7,684 nucleotides of DNA from Dehalococcoidia bacterium (lineage in GTDB: Bacteria; Chloroflexota; Dehalococcoidia; SAR202; UBA826). The position numbers were made by a program, and so were the translations under genes. Positions 1-5,322 of the stretch are shown piece by piece. The notes under the pieces were generated by a model. It had not been told where the DNA came from, ran no database searches, and saw nothing but the letters and a program-made list of their open reading frames with translations. The stretch covers positions 1 to 7,684 of the forward strand of contig DTSF01000289.1 in NCBI GenBank assembly GCA_012965485.1, given 5' to 3'. Every line of letters begins with the position of its first letter. The first letter of the stretch is position 1.

Positions 1-189
1 TGTTGGTGCAAAGACTGCCGCAAACATCATCACGATTGTACGCGTGGTAAAATCAAGCTGAGATTCTTCACCACCTTTAATGGCGTTCGTCAAACGTGGA
101 ACAGCCCAAGCAGCATGCAAACGTCCATCACAATTTATGTCAAACTTTGTTGAAAAAACCTGCTGGGGCAGAGCGATACAAACGGGAAA
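1..189 (-). CDS. Possible partial ORF at left edge, unidentified
   Basis: A minus-strand frame is open from a TGA at 192-190 to the left edge, 63 codons without a stop. It reads like protein: mixed composition, including a stretch LHAAWAVPRLTNAIKGGEE and a hydrophobic run TIVMMFAAVFAPT just before the edge that could begin a membrane helix. I recognise no family. No ATG with a good ribosome binding site is visible; candidate starts are TTG at 120 or 93, GTG at 33 and ATG at 30 or 27. If real, it is divergent from nfo and starts somewhere in 27-120. Two plus-strand readings compete: a frame open from 1 to a TGA at 151-153, rich in Cys and His, and a frame ending in a TGA at 59-61. Neither is more familiar. 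It may simply be non-coding, so confidence is low. Confidence 0.2.
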
Positions 190-194
190 TCAAC

Positions 195-1046
195 ATGAAA
201 CTAGGTGCGCATGTATCCACTTCGGGTGGACTCAGTAAATCCATAGATAGGGCTCAGGCAATCGGCGCAGAAGCTATACAAATATTTGCATCATCTCCTA
301 GGGCCTGGAAATTCAATTTTCCTAAGGAAGAGGAAATTGCCCTTTTCAAGAAAAAAAGTTCAGAAACTGGCATAGGACCATGCTACATACATGGTAGTTA
401 TCTGGTAAATATAGGAGGCGATGAAAATCAACTCGGAAAATCAATCGAATCCTTAACAAATAATATGATTACTGCCGGAAAGATTGGCGCAGAAGGAGTT
501 ATATTTCACGGAGGAAGCCATAAGGGAAAAGGCTTCAACACAGTACTAGATCAAGCAGTGAAATGCCTCGTTGAGGTTCTAGAAAAGTCTCCAAGTGACA
601 CATGGTTATGCATCGAAAATAGCGCAGGTATGGGATCTCATATTGGTTCCTCCTTTGATGAAATTGGCACCATCATAAAAGCAGTGAATCATCCTAATCT
701 TAAAGTGTGCTTAGACACGGAACACTGCTTTGCAGCAGGCTATAACATAGCCTCTGATGACGCTATCAATTCGATTATGGCGGAATTTGACTCCAAAATC
801 GGGTTGGAGCGACTGGTAGCTGTGCACGCTAACGACGCCAAAGTAGAATTCGGGTCTGGAGTAGATAGACATGAAAATATCGGAGAAGGCTACATCGGTG
901 AAGAAGGCTTTGAAGTCATACTCGGAAACCCGGCATTTTCTCAGGTACCATTTTTCCTGGAAGTTCCAGGATTCGATGGGGATGGGCCTGATGAAGAGAA
1001 TATCAATCGGTTGAAATCAATAAGAAGCAAAGTACTAAAAGAGTAG
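195..1046 (+). CDS. nfo: Endonuclease IV (AP endonuclease, Nfo family)
   Basis: The product is a 283-residue deoxyribonuclease IV, which cleaves DNA 5' to abasic sites and also removes blocked 3' ends in base-excision repair. It is a cytoplasmic TIM-barrel enzyme with three metal ions. All nine ligands known from E. coli Nfo can be matched: H66 (IHGSYL), H105 (FHGGSH), E141 (ENSAG), D174 and H177 (CLDTEHCFAAGY), H211 (VHANDAK), D224 and H226 (GVDRHENIGEG), and E256 (FLEVPG). Length is normal for the family (about 280-285). The frame is open further up to a GTG at 96, but those 33 extra residues do not resemble the family, while the ATG at 195 gives the classic MKLGAHVSTSGG start. The ribosome site is weak (GGGAAA, 184-189). 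Slightly unusual are EHC where many homologues have CHA after the LDT motif, and FHGGSH in place of the common FHPGSH. The next gene starts 4 bases after the stop. Confidence 0.95.
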   Translation: MKLGAHVSTSGGLSKSIDRAQAIGAEAIQIFASSPRAWKFNFPKEEEIALFKKKSSETGIGPCYIHGSYLVNIGGDENQLGKSIESLTNNMITAGKIGAEGVIFHGGSHKGKGFNTVLDQAVKCLVEVLEKSPSDTWLCIENSAGMGSHIGSSFDEIGTIIKAVNHPNLKVCLDTEHCFAAGYNIASDDAINSIMAEFDSKIGLERLVAVHANDAKVEFGSGVDRHENIGEGYIGEEGFEVILGNPAFSQVPFFLEVPGFDGDGPDEENINRLKSIRSKVLKE

Positions 1047-1050
1047 CGGA

Positions 1051-2172
1051 ATGTCCTCCGGCCTTTCCAAATCCGATGCTAATCGTTACAAGGAATATCT
1101 GCGGTCGGAAATTGAGGCTGCATCAATGTACAAAATACTTGCTCAGTTTGAAACCGATCCCGAGAAATCTGAGATTTTTGAGCAACTTTCCCAGTCTGAG
1201 GTAAGACATGCCCGACATTGGTCAGAAAAACTAGGTAATCCCATTGCTGATGTGACTCTTCATACCTACACTCCAAAACTTATTTATATCCGAATGGTTT
1301 GCTATCTATTCGGGCCACAAAAGATATTGCCCTGGCTGGCAAGAATTGAGTCCAAAGAGATTGGAGCATACGTACACGAAGTAGAAGGTCAAGAGCTTGT
1401 AGAAGAAGAGAGAAACCATGCCCGAATACTGTCAAGAATGGCCATGGGAAACCCTGACAACCAAAAGATCCAGGAGGTATGGCACACTCGTGGAAATGGT
1501 GGCGGTGTAAGAGCGGCAATTTTAGGAATAAACGACGGGTTAGTATCTAACTTTTGCCTAATGATGGGTGTGGCAGGTGGGACAACAGCATCAGGAAATT
1601 TTGATTTTATTATTTTAGCAGGTGTAGCGGCCCTAATTGCCGGTAGTTTATCAATGGCTACGGGGGAATATATTTCTGTTCGATCGCAGAAAGATATATA
1701 CGAACATCAAATAGATATGGAAAGGGCAGAACTGGAAGAGTGGCCTGAGGAAGAAGAGGAAGAATTGGTCCTTATATACAGAGCAAAAGGCATTGAGGAA
1801 AGTCAAGCAAGAGTAATAGCGTCGGCACTGATGGCTGATCCAACCCGTGCATTAGACACGATGGTGAGGGAGGAATTAGGACTCAATCTTCAGAATTTAG
1901 GGTCTCCATGGTTAGCTGCAATTAGTAGTTTGTTAGCTTTCGCTTTGGGAGCATTGATACCAATAATCCCAATTCTTTTCTCTTCAGGTAATATATCTAT
2001 TGTCCTTAGTGCGATATTTAGCTCATCGGCCTTATTCATTGTCGGAGGGATTGTTTCAGTAGCGAGTGGTAAAAACATATTCCTAGGTGCAGTAAGGATG
2101 CTTTTAGCAGGCACCTTAGCCGCTGCCTTCACCTATGGTGCCGGCTATTTATTAGGAATTTCAATTTTATAG
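1051..2172 (+). CDS. Ferritin-like/VIT1-CCC1 fusion iron transporter (MbfA-like)
   Basis: This 373-residue protein joins two domains. Residues about 10-140 form a rubrerythrin/ferritin-like four-helix di-iron domain, with probable ligands E20, E50 and H53 (SEVRH), E103 (KEIGAY), E120 and H123 (EERNH). Residues about 153-373 are a VIT1/CCC1 transporter with the hallmark GINDGLVS (159-166), then SMATGEYISVRSQ (201-213) and about five membrane helices (near 155-178, 185-205, 287-310, 315-338, 343-370). The loop after helix 2 is very acidic (218-238, with six consecutive Glu at 233-238), where VIT1 proteins bind iron at the cytoplasmic face. The architecture matches membrane-bound ferritin MbfA of rhizobia, reported to export iron; here it probably moves Fe(II) out of the cytoplasm, with the N-terminal domain sensing or oxidising iron. 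Manganese is an alternative substrate. The ATG lies 4 bases after the nfo stop, with a partial AAAGAG ribosome site inside the end of nfo, so co-transcription and coupling are likely. Confidence 0.92.
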   Translation: MSSGLSKSDANRYKEYLRSEIEAASMYKILAQFETDPEKSEIFEQLSQSEVRHARHWSEKLGNPIADVTLHTYTPKLIYIRMVCYLFGPQKILPWLARIESKEIGAYVHEVEGQELVEEERNHARILSRMAMGNPDNQKIQEVWHTRGNGGGVRAAILGINDGLVSNFCLMMGVAGGTTASGNFDFIILAGVAALIAGSLSMATGEYISVRSQKDIYEHQIDMERAELEEWPEEEEEELVLIYRAKGIEESQARVIASALMADPTRALDTMVREELGLNLQNLGSPWLAAISSLLAFALGALIPIIPILFSSGNISIVLSAIFSSSALFIVGGIVSVASGKNIFLGAVRMLLAGTLAAAFTYGAGYLLGISIL

Positions 2173-2234
2173 GTTAATAAATTTCAAAATAACATACAGC
2201 TTAAATACAGATAATAAAATCGAATCTCATATGC

Positions 2235-2240
2235 GGAGGT
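2235..2240 (+). promoter_or_regulatory. Strong Shine-Dalgarno site deciding the COG1921 gene start
   Basis: GGAGGT lies 5 bases before the ATG at 2246. An in-frame ATG at 2231 overlaps this site and would add five residues (MRRST), so the downstream ATG is the better start. The rest of the 73-base gap upstream (2173-2245) is very AT-rich. It contains only weak promoter-like pieces, for example TTCAAA and TACAGA 17 bases apart, and no hairpin with a T-run. Confidence 0.8.
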
Positions 2241-2245
2241 CCACA

Positions 2246-3391
2246 ATGACATCAGAAAATCTGGGAAACATATATAAAGAACTCGGTGCCACTCCAATTA
2301 TAAATGCAATTGGTAGCGTGACAATGCTGGGTGGATCAACACCGATTCCTGAAGTTAGGGAAGCGATGGCCCTCGCTGGAGACTCTTATATTCCGCTAAT
2401 GGAATTGGAAGAAAAAGCAGGATCGGCGGTAGCAGAAATGATAGGTATCCCAGCTGCTTACATAACCTCAGGTGCGGGTTCAGCTTTGACTTTAGCTGCT
2501 GCTGCAGTCATGGCTGGCGATAATGACGAATTAATAGAACAATTGCCGGATACCACCGGAATGAAAAACCAAATTCTTATTCAAAAAAGACAGCGATATT
2601 GGTATGACAGATGTTTAGAAACTTCTGGCGCAAAATTAGTTGAATTTGGTTCGGATGAAGGCACTACCCCTCAGGATTTGGAAAAGGCTATAAACGAAAA
2701 CACAGCGGCCGTACATTTTTATATGGTGGAGCCAGAGGATGACCCAAATGCATTGACGCTCGAAGAAACTATACGAATAGCTCACCAAAATGAACTACCT
2801 GTTTTAGTTGATGCAGCTAGTCTAATATATCCTTTAGACCTTTTTGGTAAATACGTTAAAATGGGCGCCGATTTTCAATGCATAGCCGCTAAATATATGG
2901 GCGCTTCACAATCCACCGGTCTAGCTCTAGGTACGGAAGATATGATTCGCAAAATCTCTAAACAATCATTTGTTGGATACGAAGGACGCCGTGTAAGGGG
3001 AATAGGCAGGCCCCATAAGGTAGATAGACAAGAAATGGTGGGTGTTGTTGCTGCGGTAAGGAACTGGATGACAATAAATCATGAAGAAAGGCTCATAGAA
3101 ATTGAAACCAGAAGTCAGAATGTCATAGATATTCTTTCAAACACACCCGCCATTACCTCTAAAATGATAAATAACATCATTGGGCATCAGCCTTTCGGTG
3201 TTGAATTAAGAATAGATGAAGAAAAAGCAGGGATGACACTCCAGGAAATAGTAGACACTTTAAAGAAAGGGGATCCACCGATATGGACTAGGGCAAGAGA
3301 GGGTGACGACTATATAGCAATCCACATGTTTGGACTTAAGGTTGGTGAAGAGGAGCTGGTTGCAGAAAGAATCAGAGAGTTATTTAGTTAA
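2246..3391 (+). CDS. SelA-like PLP-dependent enzyme (COG1921 family)
   Basis: This 381-residue protein has the aminotransferase fold of the SelA/D-glucosaminate-6-phosphate ammonia-lyase (DgaE-like) group. Visible marks in order: the N-terminal IYKELGATPIINAIGSVTMLGG (9-30), a phosphate-binding loop SGAGSA (75-80), VDAAS with D189 expected to contact the PLP ring nitrogen, and AAKYMGASQSTG with K216 as the predicted Schiff-base lysine, aligning with the DKLLGGPQ motif of SelA. True bacterial SelA is about 460 residues with an extra N-terminal domain that contacts tRNA(Sec). That domain is missing here, and no selB, selD or tRNA(Sec) is in the window, so selenocysteine synthesis is unlikely. 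A lyase or ammonia-lyase acting on an amino sugar acid or other amino acid is more plausible, but no sugar-acid aldolase, kinase or transporter lies nearby to fix the substrate. It follows the iron transporter gene by 73 bases and may read through from it or have its own weak promoter. Confidence 0.88.
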   Translation: MTSENLGNIYKELGATPIINAIGSVTMLGGSTPIPEVREAMALAGDSYIPLMELEEKAGSAVAEMIGIPAAYITSGAGSALTLAAAAVMAGDNDELIEQLPDTTGMKNQILIQKRQRYWYDRCLETSGAKLVEFGSDEGTTPQDLEKAINENTAAVHFYMVEPEDDPNALTLEETIRIAHQNELPVLVDAASLIYPLDLFGKYVKMGADFQCIAAKYMGASQSTGLALGTEDMIRKISKQSFVGYEGRRVRGIGRPHKVDRQEMVGVVAAVRNWMTINHEERLIEIETRSQNVIDILSNTPAITSKMINNIIGHQPFGVELRIDEEKAGMTLQEIVDTLKKGDPPIWTRAREGDDYIAIHMFGLKVGEEELVAERIRELFS

Positions 3392-3425
3392 CCAACCTCC
3401 CAAGAAGGATGAGAAGCTTTTCCTA

Positions 3426-3434
3426 TGCTAAAAT
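3426..3434 (+). promoter_or_regulatory. Putative extended -10 promoter for rplY
   Basis: TGCTAAAAT matches the extended -10 pattern TGnTAtaaT, with hexamer TAAAAT at 3429-3434. No good -35 hexamer is found 16-18 bases upstream, as can happen with extended -10 promoters. Transcription would start near 3441 and leave a leader of about 64 bases. A 5-base inverted repeat (CCTAT at 3422-3426, ATAGG at 3437-3441) flanks the hexamer and could hold a regulator. The rpoD upstream region contains the similar TGGTAAAAT. Confidence 0.35.
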
Positions 3435-3439
3435 CTATA

Positions 3440-3459
3440 GGTTTCAAATAATTTAAACC
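3440..3459 (+). repeat. Imperfect 20-base dyad in the rplY leader
   Basis: The stretch begins GGTTT and ends AAACC. It is symmetric apart from one mismatched pair (3445/3454) and the four-base centre. It lies at the predicted transcription start, so it could be an operator on DNA or a weak AU-rich hairpin at the 5' end of the mRNA. Between it and the ribosome site there is only a short CGGC-TTTTT-GCTG stem (3463-3475) that would be unstable. Confidence 0.35.
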
Positions 3460-3490
3460 ATTCGGCTTTTTGCTGCGATTACGTTAATAC

Positions 3491-3495
3491 AGGAG
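3491..3495 (+). promoter_or_regulatory. Shine-Dalgarno site supporting the GTG start of rplY
   Basis: AGGAG lies 9 bases before the GTG at 3505. No in-frame ATG near the N-terminus competes with it, and the resulting protein begins with the family-typical short strand LNLSVNKREVTGKK. The GTG codon is therefore preferred. Confidence 0.6.
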
Positions 3496-3504
3496 CTTTT
3501 CCAG

Positions 3505-4164
3505 GTGGATAATCTGAATTTAAGTGTGAATAAAAGAGAAGTTACTGGGAAAAAAGTATCTGAACTCAGAAGCAATGGTTTAACCCCGATTCATATGTAT
3601 GGTCCTGAAATAGAATCCAGTCCCCTTCAATGCGATTCAAAAATTCTAGACCGTGTTATAACTGACGCAGGTACCAACATACCAGTTACTGTCATTGTGG
3701 ATGGAGGAGAACAAGACAACCTCTGCTTCATAAGGGAGGTACAGTATCATCCCGTGACCAATAAAGTTTTACATGTGGATTTTATGAAAGTACAAGTTGA
3801 GAAATCAGTACGGGCGCAAGTACCTATATCTGTCATAGGCACCTCTCCAGCAGTGCGAACGATGGGAGGCACCCTACTGCAACCGCTGTTGACGCTAACG
3901 GTGGAGGCCTTACCTCTGGAAATACCAAAGACGATTATTTTGCAGGCCGAACTGTTGGCAGATTTTGAAACAAATTTTTATGTTAGCGACATAGAGGTGG
4001 ATGAAGGAGTAAATGTGATCAACGAAGCATCGGAAATGGTGGCTAGCGTTGTAGCTCCAAGAGTGGAGAGGATGGAATCTGAAGGCGAGGAAGGTGATGA
4101 AACTGAAACTGAGGTCCTCGGTAAAGAACCTGAAGAATCTATTGGAGAGGACAGCTCAGGATAG
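3505..4164 (+). CDS. rplY: 50S ribosomal protein bL25 (TL5/CTC long form)
   Basis: This 219-residue protein binds 5S rRNA in the central protuberance of the large ribosomal subunit. The N-terminal L25 domain (about 1-95) shows REVTGKKVSELRSNGLTPIHMYG and the conserved VQYHPVTNKVLHVDF (79-93). The C-terminal TL5-type beta domain (about 97-187) contains PLEIPKTI and the family-like ending DIEVDEGVNVIN. This two-domain layout is that of CTC/TL5 in many non-enteric bacteria, as opposed to the 94-residue E. coli L25. Residues 188-219 form a strongly acidic tail, common in this subfamily and probably disordered. The gene is often beside pth or prs elsewhere; neither is here, and it stands alone with its own likely promoter and a hairpin after its stop. 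Confidence 0.95.
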   Translation: MDNLNLSVNKREVTGKKVSELRSNGLTPIHMYGPEIESSPLQCDSKILDRVITDAGTNIPVTVIVDGGEQDNLCFIREVQYHPVTNKVLHVDFMKVQVEKSVRAQVPISVIGTSPAVRTMGGTLLQPLLTLTVEALPLEIPKTIILQAELLADFETNFYVSDIEVDEGVNVINEASEMVASVVAPRVERMESEGEEGDETETEVLGKEPEESIGEDSSG

Positions 4165-4171
4165 ATAATAT

Positions 4172-4192
4172 ACCCAGTCCTTTCAACTGGGT
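4172..4192. terminator. Possible hairpin terminator between convergent genes
   Basis: ACCCAGT (4172-4178) and ACTGGGT (4186-4192) form a 7-base stem with a 7-base loop, 7 bases after the rplY stop. Its last base is the first base of the DUF362 stop codon on the other strand (TAA, 4194-4192). Neither side has a good T-run: the plus strand continues TAATAATCT, and the minus-strand exit TATTATCTAT is also mixed. It is suitably placed to end the plus-strand unit, perhaps inefficiently or in both directions. Confidence 0.4.
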
Positions 4193-5322
4193 TAATAATC
4201 TAAGAAAAGACGCCCCCATTGGGTTTTCATCGCTTCGTTTATACGCTTTTTTCCCTTGAATCGCAGCCAGTACTCATTGTGATATATATTAGAAGCGAGA
4301 TAGGCTAAAGGGGTCAATTTGGACCTCAATAACATATTCTCAAGTGGCCTTAAATTCCCCCAATAAATCATTTTTTGACCTTTGCTGGCTAGAGTATTTC
4401 CACTTTGAAATTGCCAATTCACATCAGATATATCTTCTCCAACAATGTTTATTTTAGATATTTGGCCACACCCAAGTCCATGTTCATCAGCTATCCTAAT
4501 AAAATCAATGGACATAGGATCAAAACCCATCATTTTCGCAGCAACTGCATCTACAGCGACTTGATCAGATCCCGCTAATAAAACGTTTTTCTCATGCCAT
4601 TGCATGGCTCGAGGTCCTGGTCCCGAACCCGCAAAAGTACCGTCTGTCAAAGCAAAAATACCGGGATGAATTTTTTTTTGTATCCTTAATAAATCAACCA
4701 AGGTTTCATGTATTACCGAGTGAGTCCAGTGCCTTTGAAAATTTAGTAATCCTCCAAACGCATTCTTCATTGCTCCTGTAATAGTAGTAAAAACATGAGT
4801 TTTCATAGTTGGAAGATGAATCACATTCTTATCAATCAGAAATTTAGGTATATTTATGCCATCAGGATAGATTTGGTCCAAAACTAGGAAATCGTCCGAA
4901 AAATGGAGAGGCACCCACTCAACATCCTCAAGATACACACTCTCCAAACCATGCCGCCTCACAACCACATCATGTTTGTTGTTAACTTCACCCTCCCGGG
5001 CATCCACTACAACGGTTCCGTTGTGAGTGGGAATTAAATCTTCAAATCCATCTTCCTTTAGAGTTTTTATAACTCCATCTAATTGCCAGGGAGAGGTAGA
5101 GCAGGCAGGGTAGTAATGCTGCCAGGATATGTTGATTTTTAAAAGGGTAGCAACATCGGGCGCCAATTGAGAATTGTATTTTGCAAGACGCATAGCGGAC
5201 CCAACATCAGCAAGCACAGTCGCCGGATTTGTCTTTATCACCGCAACAGTTGGCGCACCGTCACGGGTATTTACCAGATCGGAATGGGTGTCAGGGTTAG
5301 TCCTAGTTGTCCCAAGTGGCAT
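4192..5322 (-). CDS. DUF362 domain-containing protein
   Basis: The 376-residue product belongs to the DUF362 family (COG2006), whose biochemical role is not established. Family marks are VAVIKTNP (26-33) opening the domain, LPTMKTH (170-176), GAMKNAFGG (183-191) followed by a His-bearing segment (RHWTHSVIHE), TDGTFAGSGPGPR (226-238) and AGSDQVAVDAVAAKMMGFDP (250-269). Some relatives are fused to 4Fe-4S ferredoxin domains; no CxxCxxC motif occurs here. There is no signal peptide or clear membrane helix, so it is probably cytoplasmic. Residues 1-24 are outside the usual domain. The ATG follows the rpoD TAA with no base between, and no Shine-Dalgarno sequence is visible before it, so translation may depend on ribosomes finishing rpoD. 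No internal ATG or GTG near the domain start has a better site. It is the last gene of the minus-strand unit. Confidence 0.9.
   Translation of the reverse strand: MPLGTTRTNPDTHSDLVNTRDGAPTVAVIKTNPATVLADVGSAMRLAKYNSQLAPDVATLLKINISWQHYYPACSTSPWQLDGVIKTLKEDGFEDLIPTHNGTVVVDAREGEVNNKHDVVVRRHGLESVYLEDVEWVPLHFSDDFLVLDQIYPDGINIPKFLIDKNVIHLPTMKTHVFTTITGAMKNAFGGLLNFQRHWTHSVIHETLVDLLRIQKKIHPGIFALTDGTFAGSGPGPRAMQWHEKNVLLAGSDQVAVDAVAAKMMGFDPMSIDFIRIADEHGLGCGQISKINIVGEDISDVNWQFQSGNTLASKGQKMIYWGNLRPLENMLLRSKLTPLAYLASNIYHNEYWLRFKGKKRINEAMKTQWGRLFLDY

Noticed and set aside
1..153. Plus-strand Cys/His-rich frame (CWCKDC start) as a zinc-binding protein end
   Set aside because: It is too short, cut by the edge, without a known motif spacing, and competes with a more protein-like minus-strand frame.
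150..180. Promoter for nfo (TTGAAA at 150-155, GATACA at 175-180)
   Set aside because: The 19-base spacing and poor -10 would leave almost no leader before the ATG at 195.
96..194. Upstream GTG start giving nfo a 33-residue extension
   Set aside because: The extension has no likeness to endonuclease IV, and the ATG at 195 yields the canonical N-terminus and normal length.
1079..1519. Minus-strand small open frames within the iron transporter gene
   Set aside because: They are shadows of a well-supported plus-strand gene, with no ribosome sites or recognisable products.
1890..2132. Minus-strand 80-codon frame opposite the transporter C-terminus
   Set aside because: It is antisense to the membrane helices and its composition reflects the complementary strand.
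2231..2245. Upstream ATG for the COG1921 gene
   Set aside because: It overlaps the GGAGGT site that is ideally spaced for the ATG at 2246.
2246..3391. Annotation as L-seryl-tRNA(Sec) selenium transferase
   Set aside because: The SelA N-terminal domain and the selenium gene context are absent; only the shared PLP fold supports it.
3339..3398. 8-base inverted repeat AGGTTGGT/ACCAACCT spanning the end of the COG1921 gene
   Set aside because: The loop is 44 bases with no T-run afterwards, so it is not a credible intrinsic terminator and is probably chance.
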